A stretch of 64,000 bases of DNA from Bermanella sp040371755 (GTDB lineage: Bacteria > Pseudomonadota > Gammaproteobacteria > Pseudomonadales > Oceanobacteraceae), in the NCBI RefSeq assembly GCF_040371755.1, contig NZ_BAABWE010000004.1, positions 228,518 through 292,517 on the forward strand, written 5' to 3'. Positions 45,918 to 54,346 of this stretch are shown here, in pieces; the first letter of the stretch is position 1, and each line of letters opens with the position of its first letter. The notes under the pieces were generated by a model. The model had not been told where the DNA came from and ran no database searches. It saw nothing but the letters and a program-made list of their open reading frames with translations. Position numbers and translations under genes: made by a program.

Positions 45918-48045
45918 AAAACTGATATTGAAGTGACGTTGAAATGGATGGCGCTTCTAAGCGATATTGGCCTGATCGGCCAAATACATTTCTACGATTC
46001 AAGTCCTGATCTAACCAACCTAAAACATTGTATGCAAAGATTCCGATTTGCATATTCTTTACATGATACTGGACGCTTAAATCCCAGTAATAACGGCTTT
46101 CAAATGCTCTGCCGCTGCCGTCTGTACGAGGTAAGCTCGTTAGGCTGTTATTGTTTTCGTATAGATTGTAATCGGCCATGGCCTCAGAGCCGTCTAAAGC
46201 CATTAATGCCCGTAAGGACGTAAAACCATCCCATTGAGAATTAAATGAATGTTGATAAATCAGCTTCATGGTGTGCTTAGCGTAATTGGCTAAATCGCTA
46301 CCGTACCCATAAACAGATGCGCTGATAAACTGATTAGTACCGGCTTGATCCAAAGTAAATGCTTGCTCATCAGCGTAACTATAAAGCACAGAGAGACGAT
46401 TTTTTTGCCATTGAATATGGGATTCTGCTTCTACTCCAATGGTTTTCAAATTGCCCAGCGGATTTATTTCTTGAGCACTGCTGTCCCAGCCAATCAAATC
46501 ATAATCATTATAAAAGATACTGATTAAATTACGGTTATTTTGCATCCATTGATGCTCCCAGCTTAGCTCTATCGCATTGAGTGTTTCAGTTTGTCCGCTA
46601 GCACTTCCTGAGAGCAGGTAATATTCCCTTAAGTTATCATCGTCTGCACGACGAACTGAACGATTAAGTAAAACTTTTATCTGATTGTGTTTATTGGTTG
46701 TTAGTACAGCGGCTAATCTAGGGGAGTGCATCCATTGAGTGTAACTGTGTTTGTCTGATCTTAAACCAGCGAATAATGTCCATTGTGAATTAACATTCCA
46801 TTGATAGTCGCTTAATACACTGGTCATGTGGGTTTGCCATTGGCCGCTATCAAGGTTAGTAAGGCTGGAGCTTATTGAAACCGGTTCATTGGGATAGCTA
46901 AGACTTTTTTTACCAAAATATTCATTTGAATATTCTATGCCTGCGGATAATTTATGCTCATCTTGTATTTGCCAATGGGCTAACAAGCGCATGTTGATTT
47001 CATCTTCGCGATAGTGACGAGAGCCAAATTCCACATCAAATATGTCATAACTGATACGTGCATCTAACCGAAGAGAATCATTAATCGTTGGTTGGTATTG
47101 ACTCGTAAAAGTGATCTGCTGATAACCGATCCCTTCATCAATGGCACTGGCAGGGTCCTTGTTTGAATAGGTATTTAAGGATAAATCTCGGGTTTGGCCC
47201 CCTTGTGTGTAGCGCAGCCAAGTGGAAAGATCCTCATAACGGTAATCAATATGGAGTTTTTGTCGTAATGAATCAGGATACGCGGCCTTATAGCTGGGTA
47301 CACTAAAAGGTACGGGTTCATATGCAATAGCACTGTCATTAGTGACAGCATTAGTAAAGTCGCTGCTGAATGTCATGGGGGCCTTATCATTGTCAGCGCC
47401 TAGGTATTTATCCACACCATAATAAAAATAAAGGTTGGCTCCTGAATCCAGTTGGTTCCCTGTTTGAAATTCAAAACTATAAAACTCTTCAAGTGCACCG
47501 GCTTTAACGCTGACTTTTTGGCCTAAGATATTTTCACCATTGAATGTGGTGATATTAATAACCCCTGCGATGGCACCCGGACCATAGACTTGGGAACCCG
47601 GGCCGCGAATGACTTCGATGGACTTAATGTCACCCAGCATGGATAGATAACGTTCGCTCACAATACCCAATGCAGTGTGCTCGTTCATTAGGCGACCATT
47701 TACCAATAGCAGCATTTTAGTATTACGATCACTGATAATACCGCGCATACCCATAGGGTTACCGTTGGTTTTTAACCACACCTGAAACCCAGGCACATAA
47801 ATACTGAGCAAATCATCAAGGCTACGGGCGCCACTGCGACGAATATCTTTGTGAGAAATATAAGTGATGCTAGCTGGGATATGACGTCGCTGCGTATTAG
47901 TTAAGCTGGCCACACCTTTTACAGCGATATTCATGAGGGACTCAAGAGGAAGCTCAAATAAATCGACCTCATCATCAGATGGTTCAGCCAGTACTAAATG
48001 AGGCGTCCAAGTAATAACAGCGACCACTATCAGTAAGACTTTCAT
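45916..48045 (-). CDS. TonB-dependent receptor
   Basis: About 709 residues from ATG 48045, chosen because it starts a signal peptide MKVLLIVVAVITW...LVLA; an upstream ATG at 48114 would put 23 non-signal residues first. The plug domain shows RHIPASITYISHKDIRRSGARSLDDLL split over residues 50-80, then MRGIISDRNTKMLLLVNGR and IEVIRGPGSQVYGPGAIAGVIN. A 22-strand barrel follows, ending with F. No adjacent transport gene identifies its ligand. Confidence 0.85.
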   Translation of the reverse strand: MKVLLIVVAVITWTPHLVLAEPSDDEVDLFELPLESLMNIAVKGVASLTNTQRRHIPASITYISHKDIRRSGARSLDDLLSIYVPGFQVWLKTNGNPMGMRGIISDRNTKMLLLVNGRLMNEHTALGIVSERYLSMLGDIKSIEVIRGPGSQVYGPGAIAGVINITTFNGENILGQKVSVKAGALEEFYSFEFQTGNQLDSGANLYFYYGVDKYLGADNDKAPMTFSSDFTNAVTNDSAIAYEPVPFSVPSYKAAYPDSLRQKLHIDYRYEDLSTWLRYTQGGQTRDLSLNTYSNKDPASAIDEGIGYQQITFTSQYQPTINDSLRLDARISYDIFDVEFGSRHYREDEINMRLLAHWQIQDEHKLSAGIEYSNEYFGKKSLSYPNEPVSISSSLTNLDSGQWQTHMTSVLSDYQWNVNSQWTLFAGLRSDKHSYTQWMHSPRLAAVLTTNKHNQIKVLLNRSVRRADDDNLREYYLLSGSASGQTETLNAIELSWEHQWMQNNRNLISIFYNDYDLIGWDSSAQEINPLGNLKTIGVEAESHIQWQKNRLSVLYSYADEQAFTLDQAGTNQFISASVYGYGSDLANYAKHTMKLIYQHSFNSQWDGFTSLRALMALDGSEAMADYNLYENNNSLTSLPRTDGSGRAFESRYYWDLSVQYHVKNMQIGIFAYNVLGWLDQDLNRRNVFGRSGQYRLEAPSISTSLQYQF

Positions 48046-48345
48046 AAGTCGAGTATGGCCTTTAAGGATCTCGTTACAGTATAGTTTATAATGGGCAATA
48101 CGCAGAATAGCCAAACAAGCATTAAAGGCCCTGTTAAAGCACAGCCTTTTAAGACGAGTTTTACTTTGAATATCAGGTTGATAGCTTAATTTAATGGCTT
48201 GCTTTTAAACCCATTTGAAAAAACCAAACTTTTTGTGGGTTATTATATTTGGGTATTGAGACACCTTTAAGTCATTTAAAGGTGCCCACATTATCGGGAA
48301 GGTTCAGTGTCGAGTTGAACACTTTGGTTGAGTATATCCTGTTGC

Positions 48346-49749
48346 CTACATCAATATAAAAAGAGGCATATCAAATGAAATATGAACAAAAGCTCTTTCC
48401 TCTTGTTCGTCGGATGTAGCAAAGGTGCGACCCTTTTGATACATAATACCTATTGCCAGCGGACTCTTAGGCCATCCGTAAGTAACACCTAACGAGGGGG
48501 CTACTATTTCATCAAACTCTACTTCTGACTCAATTCCATTAAGCTTCAAACTAATTGGATAGCCAAAGTCGAAAGGCGCAACCATATAACTCAAGGAGCC
48601 GCCATCACCAATAGTATGGGAATACTCCAAACCTATAGGTGCATATATCCCGCCTGAATTACTATCGTCTTCACCGCTTGGAACATCCGAACCACCAAAA
48701 GCGACCCCCAAATAGGAATTAATAATCCATTTTTCACTTTTAGTTCGTTTTTCAAAAAAACTAACGGAGGGCAAAGTGTATGATTTTAAAATGGTGGAAA
48801 CTTCGTCAGACGTTTCAGAATCGCTGACTTGCGCAAAAAATAGTACGTGACGTTTCAGTTTATTGAAGTCATCAGCACTTATACTGGCGTGAGAACGTAT
48901 CGCTTTGAAAGCAGTGACAACTTTCACAGTATTACTAGTGTTATCGTCTCTAAAAAGATCAGTTAACTCTATAAGCTCCTTGATATCATCAATGACGTTA
49001 TCATTTTGCTGAGTTACCACTAATAATTGACTTTCTGTATAAGCAATAAGGCCATTTTGTAGCTCATGACTAGCCGATTCGCTTACTTTTAATGTCTTGT
49101 TTTTGAGGTGCTTCTTAAAGACTCCAATTATCTTTTTAACTGATTCATCAATTTTATAAACTGAGTCAATCTTTTTGATAAATTCTTTTCTACTGACGAC
49201 GGGTGTTTGACACAGATTATCTTGGTTTAGGCCACCAAAATATTCTAAAGCGGCATTTATATTATTTGCTGTTTCGTAGAATGAATTAACTAAATTTATT
49301 AATTCTTGATCTGCTCCGATTGGTAATTGATTTAACGGGTGAAAGTTTCCATTATGTTTTACTTCAAGATATTGAAGTAATTCAATATAACCGCTCCACA
49401 ATGTAGAAGTTTGTTTGCTAAATTCGAATGTTCTCTCAATATATCTAGCAGAAGATCTTGTTAATAATGTATCTAGATCATTTTCTAAGGATGATTTCCA
49501 TAATTCTCTAGATATTAGAAGCTCCTTTAAACCAGCAAGCTCAAGATTCTCTCTGGTTTGACCAAAGTAACACTTCAGCGCATTATTATTTTTTATGCTT
49601 CTTTCAAAAATATAAAGGTAGTTATCATTAGCCCTATCTATTAGGAATTGGGAAACACCATTTATTCTTTCAGTCGTATTATCTGCGGATGCATGGGCAG
49701 CCCCAAACAAAAATAGAATTGACAAAATTCCTATTAAGTCATGCCTCAT
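48346..49749 (-). CDS. Secreted protein with helical body and barrel-like C-terminus
   Basis: A 467-residue protein with a signal peptide ending AAHASA. Residues 30-330 are mostly charged helices with two cysteines. Residues 345-467 have alternating strands (INSYLGVAFGGSD, GIYAPIGLEYSHTIGDGG, APSLGVTYGWP), ending in hydrophobic residues like an outer-membrane beta-barrel. No family recognised. It is separated from the TonB receptor by 300 bases and has its own start region. Confidence 0.5.
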   Translation of the reverse strand: MRHDLIGILSILFLFGAAHASADNTTERINGVSQFLIDRANDNYLYIFERSIKNNNALKCYFGQTRENLELAGLKELLISRELWKSSLENDLDTLLTRSSARYIERTFEFSKQTSTLWSGYIELLQYLEVKHNGNFHPLNQLPIGADQELINLVNSFYETANNINAALEYFGGLNQDNLCQTPVVSRKEFIKKIDSVYKIDESVKKIIGVFKKHLKNKTLKVSESASHELQNGLIAYTESQLLVVTQQNDNVIDDIKELIELTDLFRDDNTSNTVKVVTAFKAIRSHASISADDFNKLKRHVLFFAQVSDSETSDEVSTILKSYTLPSVSFFEKRTKSEKWIINSYLGVAFGGSDVPSGEDDSNSGGIYAPIGLEYSHTIGDGGSLSYMVAPFDFGYPISLKLNGIESEVEFDEIVAPSLGVTYGWPKSPLAIGIMYQKGRTFATSDEQEERAFVHISFDMPLFILM

Positions 49750-50022
49750 AATCCCGCCTCTTTGATTGCTAGCTTTTATCTGTATATGGTATTTAGAAAA
49801 GTATAACCGTTACAATGGTCATTATTATTAGAATCACCTTTAATCGTAACCTGAATCAAGTGGGCCAATTTTATCAACTAATTTGTAGTTGTTACTTGAT
49901 ACTTCACAAAAGTACTATAAGCAATAAACACGCTTACCGTATCTATTATTGTAACATCAATTGCTTTGCTAAGAATCGGCTCAAAATAGAATTCAATTTA
50001 ACGTGAAGCTTTCCAAAATATA

Positions 50023-50066
50023 GACAGTTATATTAAGAGAAAAGTATTGCTCTTAATATAACTGTC
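50023..50066. repeat. Inverted-repeat element copy A (solo hairpin)
   Basis: A perfect 17-bp stem GACAGTTATATTAAGAG/CTCTTAATATAACTGTC with a 10-base AAAAGTATTG loop. It shares the GACAGTC...TTAAGAG ends with the transposase element at 52466 and looks like a minimal foldback derivative. Confidence 0.85.
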
Positions 50067-50274
50067 CTATTTCTTCTAATAAATTGAACTTTTACCGCAC
50101 AGGTAGCCAACCTAATTGCATGGTTATCCATAATTATTAAATTATTTAATACAAGACGCGGTCAGCACAAGAAAGCCATTCTAACTCGGTCAACTCACTT
50201 CAAATAGCCATTTTTTCGAGACAATTTGCTGCTCTGTCTGTATTGTAAAGGCCAATTTTTATCTACTGGCATTA

Positions 50275-50294
50275 CCCCCTGCATATGCAGGGGG
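50275..50294. repeat. Perfect 20-bp palindrome before the GST gene
   Basis: CCCCCTGCATATGCAGGGGG reads the same on both strands. It lies 44 bases before the GST start codon and is GC-rich in an AT-rich spacer, so it may be an operator or a transcript hairpin. Confidence 0.8.
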
Positions 50295-50338
50295 TTCTCC
50301 CTTGTAGAAAAGCACAAAAACAAAAATTAGGAGTAAAA

Positions 50339-51016
50339 ATGTACAAACTTCACGGGTTCTCTTCGAGTAACTATTACAACATCCCCAAGCTGGCCCTTCT
50401 AGAAAAAGGTATCGAGTTTGAGGAAGTCCTGTCATACACCGGCGTTGGACCGAAATATAAACCAGAGTATCTCGATAAAAGCCCATTGGGTAAGGTGCCT
50501 GCTTTAGAAACCCCTGAAGGCTTTATCAGTGAATCTCGAGCCATCCTTGAGTACATCGAACAGGCTCACCCCGAACCATCGCTACTACCGGACACGCCCT
50601 TTGGTATTGCCAAAGTGCAGGAACTAGCACAATTCATAGAGCTGTACTTTGAATTGGTTGCACGTCGATTGATTCCTAACCTCTTAGGTGGCACAAAACC
50701 GGACCCAACGGTATTGAAGGAAGTCGAAATCGCTTTGGACAAGGCCGCAGCCGCACTGCCCAAGCTGTCGACTTTTAAGCAATTCGCCTATGGAGATCAA
50801 TTCACGCTGGCAGATATAGCGGTCATACTGAACCTACCGATTGTTCGCAGTGTCGGTAAGGCGTTTTTGGGAAGAGACCCACTCGCCGATGTACCGGGTT
50901 TAAGTGCTTACTGTAAACGAATGGAAGAGCGCCCACTCGTGAAGAAAATACGCGCCGACTCGGCAGAAAACAGCCCCTTGTTTATGGCGCATTTGAAAGC
51001 TTTATATGGTTTTTAA
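50339..51016 (+). CDS. Glutathione S-transferase
   Basis: A 225-residue protein started at the ATG preceded by AGGAGT; an earlier in-frame ATG at 50285 lies inside the palindrome. The N-terminal thioredoxin-like domain shows LHGFSSSNYYNIPKLALLEKG and the cis-Pro plus Ser pattern KVPALETPEGFISESRAILEYIE that binds glutathione. A helical C-terminal domain follows (FAYGDQFTLADIAVILNLPI). The substrate is unknown. Confidence 0.88.
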   Translation: MYKLHGFSSSNYYNIPKLALLEKGIEFEEVLSYTGVGPKYKPEYLDKSPLGKVPALETPEGFISESRAILEYIEQAHPEPSLLPDTPFGIAKVQELAQFIELYFELVARRLIPNLLGGTKPDPTVLKEVEIALDKAAAALPKLSTFKQFAYGDQFTLADIAVILNLPIVRSVGKAFLGRDPLADVPGLSAYCKRMEERPLVKKIRADSAENSPLFMAHLKALYGF

Positions 51017-51024
51017 CCAACATT

Positions 51025-51083
51025 AATAGAGAGAAAAGTATGAGTCATAGGCGTTCCATACTTTTCTCTTACTAGGACTGTCT
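51025..51083 (-). repeat. Repeat copy B (truncated left end, minus orientation)
   Basis: The hairpin AGAGAAAAGTATG/CATACTTTTCTCT (51030-51042 with 51057-51069) followed by ACTGTC. On the minus strand it matches about 55 bases of the transposase element left end, including the CGCCTATGA loop. Confidence 0.8.
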
Positions 51084-51109
51084 GATTAGGCTGTTTCTCT
51101 ATGTGTTTT

Positions 51110-52057
51110 TTAAGGATAAGCCCTGACCACGTCTTCAACCCATTCTCTAATATTTGGTTGAGGTTTTAATGGATGTATAGGAGAGAAGTCTTGTGCATTC
51201 TTGAAATAGGCGGATTCCCCCTTAAACGGAGTAAATAAATCAAAATCACTTACAAAATCAATGTCTACAGGGTAGCTCTCAAGCGGTTTAACTGGTAACC
51301 ATTCTTGCGGCACCCATGGGCTATCTATGTCTAATTCATAGCCATTTAAATACGCCATTTTTGCCAGCATGAAGCCCCAAGTAGAAATCACTTTGCTTTG
51401 AGCGGTCATGCCGTTTTCATTATTGCGGGTATACGCCACTCGTCCTTTTAGTAACGCGTGGATGTTATCTTCCATGAGCTGCTTATTACCCTCAGCCAAT
51501 GCTTTAAAAAATAAAAAATCATGGAGGTAAGATTTACCAGCCTTGTATTTTACATTGCCTGCTAACGCTTGTTCGCTGCGTTCGCCTAGCCAGTCGAGTT
51601 CTTTCATCATGGCTAAATGACAATTAAATGTATGAAATTGCAGTTTATTAGGTTGTAAATAATGAGGGGGACGCCCTTTAGGCCCCGTCAAGCAAGGGAT
51701 TACATGCCAAGCAAACCAATGAATTATTTCCGGGTTATCCGATAGCAAAGCAGTAAAAGCTCTAAACGTACCATAGGCTAAACTTGCGTCTGGCCTACAT
51801 AAGTAATACATACGTTGAAACTTCGCTGAAATAAAAGCCAATTCTTTTATGGATTCAACTTTATGATTTTGATGCCAATCTATCAGGCCTAAAAATAAAT
51901 ACTTCACACTTAGTGTTAAAGTTTGAGGCGACGCCTTATTTTGATCACTATTTGTAAATCCATATTTGTAGCTATTTAAAACCTCGTCAATTTGACTTCG
52001 TTGCGTTCTCTCAAGTAAATATGGAAGATGCCCATCCCAATCAGGTAAATATGCCAT
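51110..52057 (-). CDS. Imm49-like immunity protein
   Basis: About 315 residues from ATG 52057 with GGAGAA 8 bases upstream; the longer frame would read into repeat copy C. The helical body and the C-terminal KVISTWGFMLAKMAYLNGYELDID followed by SPWVPQEWLP resemble the Imm49 family that protects against polymorphic toxins. No cognate toxin is adjacent, and the gene lies between repeat copies B and C. Family assignment is from motif memory. Confidence 0.6.
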   Translation of the reverse strand: MAYLPDWDGHLPYLLERTQRSQIDEVLNSYKYGFTNSDQNKASPQTLTLSVKYLFLGLIDWHQNHKVESIKELAFISAKFQRMYYLCRPDASLAYGTFRAFTALLSDNPEIIHWFAWHVIPCLTGPKGRPPHYLQPNKLQFHTFNCHLAMMKELDWLGERSEQALAGNVKYKAGKSYLHDFLFFKALAEGNKQLMEDNIHALLKGRVAYTRNNENGMTAQSKVISTWGFMLAKMAYLNGYELDIDSPWVPQEWLPVKPLESYPVDIDFVSDFDLFTPFKGESAYFKNAQDFSPIHPLKPQPNIREWVEDVVRAYP

Positions 52058-52085
52058 TTTAATTCTCCGGAAATTTAACAAATAA

Positions 52086-52294
52086 TTGAGACAGTCATAT
52101 AAAGAAAATAGTATGGCGTGTCTATGATTCATTCGATTTTTTTATCGCACACCCACCGTTAATCATCCATACTTGTTCAAGTTAACTACTTTTCTCTTAC
52201 TATGACTGTCTGATTAGGCTGTCTTTTGAATATTGGGAGAGTACGCAGAGGCTAATGAATGCTCTTTATGCTTTTCTTTCTTGATTTGACTGTC
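52086..52294 (+). repeat. Repeat copy C, non-autonomous MITE-like derivative
   Basis: About 210 bases. The first 100 match the transposase element left end (GAGACAGTCATA through GTTCAAGTTAACT). The last 70 match its right end (GAATATTGGGAGAGTACGC through TTTGACTGTC). The transposase gene is missing, so this looks like an internal-deletion derivative. An extra inverted copy of the left terminus sits inside at 52188-52210. Confidence 0.8.
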
Positions 52295-52384
52295 CTATTT
52301 ATACCCTCCTCATAATATTGATTAAGTTTTTAGTTACAGCTAAGATACTATATTCAATCGTTGTTTAAAGCATCTATCATTATA

Positions 52385-52463
52385 ATGCCTTCATCAAAAA
52401 AAGACTTAGAAGAAGCCAGTAAATTTTTAAGCTTTATCTTACGACATTCACCAGAATCCATTA
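52385..52463 (+). pseudogene. kptA: Truncated kptA (RNA 2'-phosphotransferase) 5' fragment
   Basis: The frame begins MPSSKKDLEEASKFLSFILR and continues HSPESI. This matches the N-terminus of KptA/Tpt1 proteins (SKFLSFVLRHKPE). Similarity stops at the terminus of the transposase element, and the frame then reads through the repeat to a stop at 52487-52489. The rest of kptA is absent from the window. The intact enzyme would remove 2'-phosphate from RNA. Confidence 0.8.
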
Positions 52464-52579
52464 TTGAGACAGTCATACTAAGAGAATAGTATGAACCGCC
52501 TATGATTCATACTATTTTCTTATCGCCGTCCCACTGTTAATCATCCATGCTTGTTCAAGTTAACTGCAAGGATTGCAAC

Positions 52580-53575
52580 ATGCCTAAACCCAGAAAGGAA
52601 CAGGTCAGCCTTGAGGCCACACCTTATTATCATTGCGTTTCACGCTGTGTGCGTCGAGCTTTTTTGTGCGGCACAGATGATTCTACGCAGCACAGTTATG
52701 AGCACCGCCGAGCTTGGCTAGAGGACGAATTACTCAAGCAAGCACACACCTTTGCCGTCGATATTGCCGCTTACGCCATTATGTCTAACCATTATCATGT
52801 GGTTTTGCATGTCAATAAACAGCAAGCAGATTCGTGGACTTTTGATGAGGTAATTGAGCGTTGGCACTCTTTGTATAAAGGCAATGTGCTTAGCCAGCGT
52901 TATCGCGTTAATCCTAAATTCAGCAAAGCAGAAAAAGACAAATTAGCAGAATTCGTCAGCCTATGGCGTGAGCGTTTGATGGACATTAGCTGGTTTATGC
53001 GCCGTTTAAATGAAACCATTTCACGCAAAGCCAACGAAGAAGATAATTGCACAGGTCACTTCTGGGAAGGGCGCTTCAAATCTCAAGCCTTATTAGATGA
53101 AAAGGCTTTAGCAGCCTGCTTAGCGTACGTCGATTTAAACCCTATTCGCGCAAAAATGGCAAAATCCCCTGAAACCTCAGATCACACTTCAGCTAAAAAG
53201 CGGATTGAAAAAGCAAAATCGGCTCAGCTAGCCAATCATCCCGATCAACAAGTGAAAGAATTGCTGCCTTTTGTTGGCAACCCAAAACAAGATATGCCTT
53301 TAGGTCTTCCCTTTAAACTCACGGATTATTTAGAATTATTGGATTGGACAGGTCGAATGATTCGTAAAGATAAGCGGGGTGCCATTTCCGCTAAGCTACC
53401 GCCCATATTGCAGCGGCTCAACATCCGCTCGGATAACTGGCTTGAACTGACACAAACTTTTGAAACAAACTTTAAAGGGTTAGTGGGCGAGCCAGAATCA
53501 TTGAACAACGCCTTACCGTATTTTAATCGTCAGCGACGAACAAGCCTTCAAGCAAGCCAAGTTCTACTGGGCTAA
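52580..53575 (+). CDS. REP-associated tyrosine (Y1/HUH) transposase-like protein
   Basis: A 331-residue protein started at MPKPRKEQ, with AAGGATT at proper spacing; the frame begins 33 bases earlier in the element end. N-terminal YYHCVSRCVRRAFL and the HUH motif SNHYHVVLHV (His71-Tyr72-His73) mark a Y1 single-strand transposase. The nucleophile tyrosine is probably in CLAYVDLNPIRAKM near residue 175. GHFWEGRFKSQALLDEKA is typical of RAYT proteins. It presumably mobilises the inverted-repeat elements around it (inference). Confidence 0.88.
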   Translation: MPKPRKEQVSLEATPYYHCVSRCVRRAFLCGTDDSTQHSYEHRRAWLEDELLKQAHTFAVDIAAYAIMSNHYHVVLHVNKQQADSWTFDEVIERWHSLYKGNVLSQRYRVNPKFSKAEKDKLAEFVSLWRERLMDISWFMRRLNETISRKANEEDNCTGHFWEGRFKSQALLDEKALAACLAYVDLNPIRAKMAKSPETSDHTSAKKRIEKAKSAQLANHPDQQVKELLPFVGNPKQDMPLGLPFKLTDYLELLDWTGRMIRKDKRGAISAKLPPILQRLNIRSDNWLELTQTFETNFKGLVGEPESLNNALPYFNRQRRTSLQASQVLLG

Positions 53576-53600
53576 ACAATTTTCAGCCTTACAAAATAAA

Positions 53601-53623
53601 AAAATCTGAATCACTCAGATTTT
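53601..53623 (+). terminator. Terminator of the transposase gene
   Basis: AAAATCTGA/TCAGATTTT perfect 9-bp stem with an ATCAC loop, ending in a T-run, 25 bases after the transposase stop. Confidence 0.8.
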
Positions 53624-53783
53624 TGGCGTGGGCGGAATCCCTTGAATGACTAGTCATCACCTTCTTCAATCAATACTTTTGTATTGGTTTTTCATAAGTC
53701 ACATTTTATTTTGAATATTGGAAAAGTACGCAGAGGCTAATGAATGTCTTTTATGTTTTACTTTCTTAATATGACTGTCATAT

Positions 53784-54095
53784 TTATTTCGAATCAATTA
53801 AAAACTCTTGGCCTGCCCAAATTCTAGAAACTAATTCATTATCTTCATTTAAGTACATTTTATAGTATTCATTAAACTTATCTTTTGGGCAGCTCTCTTC
53901 AATAAACCATAAAAAATCCCCATTTTTACTGAAAGCTCCAATATTACGATTATCAAATGTTTTACCGTCGACAACGTACCTAAAAATTATTTTTTCTGAT
54001 GAATACAGCACTTCTTCTACAGGGCGCGGCAAATCTTTTTTAACGCCCTTTATAAAGAGTACCCCATTCAGAATATAATATAGTTCTTCTCGCAT
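53784..54095 (-). CDS. Putative orphan immunity protein 1
   Basis: A 103-residue acidic/aromatic protein of no recognised family (LYYILNGVLFIKGVKKDLP, then GAFSKNGDFLWFIEESCP). Its ATG is 3 bases past the stop of a short upstream frame that resembles the C-terminus of a polymorphic toxin, and its stop is 4 bases from the transposase element right end. The order toxin tail then small acidic gene is that of toxin-immunity pairs. The role is inferred from context only. Confidence 0.55.
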   Translation of the reverse strand: MREELYYILNGVLFIKGVKKDLPRPVEEVLYSSEKIIFRYVVDGKTFDNRNIGAFSKNGDFLWFIEESCPKDKFNEYYKMYLNEDNELVSRIWAGQEFLIDSK

Positions 54096-54098
54096 AAA

Positions 54099-54280
54099 CT
54101 ACTCAATGTTAACTATTGATTCTCTATCAAGCCAATCAGGTGTAACCCAATCTGTAGTGTAATATTGCTCTCCACCTCCACTCCCCCATGAATCTACACT
54201 ATTTGCCTTCCCAACATACATGTTGGTGTTGCTAGGAACCCTTACAGGTATCATCTTAGTAGGCAAGTCTGGCAGTGCAT
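54099..54280 (-). pseudogene. Toxin C-terminal fragment 1
   Basis: An open frame without a proper start that ends TAG 3 bases before the next ATG. It encodes LPDLPTKMIPVRVPSNTN, then MYVGKA, GSGGGEQYYTTDWV and TPDWL. The GGGEQY...W...WL ending resembles C-termini of secreted polymorphic toxins such as TNT- or ADP-ribosyl-type domains, but I cannot name the family. The 5' part is cut off at repeat copy F. Confidence 0.5.
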
Positions 54281-54311
54281 TCTTAATATGACTGTCATAT
54301 TTATTTCAAAT
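54281..54311 (+). repeat. Repeat copy F, solo right end
   Basis: TCTTAATATGACTGTC and the following bases to 54311 repeat the sequence at 53764-53794 in direct orientation with one difference. The two direct repeats bracket the immunity 1/toxin fragment 1 pair. Confidence 0.88.
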
Positions 54312-54346
54312 AGGCTATTTATCTTCTTTATTTAATCCTTAGTTCG

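Larger units (their letters stand above)
49750..50338. other. AT-rich intergenic region with repeat copy A and a palindrome
   Basis: About 590 bases without a supportable gene. It includes repeat copy A at 50023-50066 and a perfect 20-bp palindrome at 50275-50294. The short plus-strand frame at 49815-50006 lacks a ribosome-binding site and a convincing protein pattern. Confidence 0.5.
52466..53779 (+). mobile_element. Complete IS200/RAYT-like element with inverted-repeat ends
   Basis: A 1.3-kb unit. The left end GACAGTCATACTAAGAGAA pairs with the right end TTTCTTAATATGACTGTC as near-perfect terminal inverted repeats. A subterminal hairpin lies at 52480-52521, and the right-end segment 53709-53779 is shared with copy C. 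The unit contains one HUH transposase gene. It is inserted in kptA. Other copies or fragments in the window lie at 50023, 51025, 52086, 54281 and 55142. Confidence 0.8.

Noticed and set aside
48261..48284. CACCTTTAA/TTAAAGGTG hairpin upstream of the TonB receptor gene
   Set aside because: A 9-bp stem without a U-tract. Possible operator, but there is no regulator or second copy to support a call.
49815..50006. A 63-codon ORF in the spacer before copy A
   Set aside because: It lacks a ribosome-binding site and has a composition typical of AT-rich non-coding DNA.
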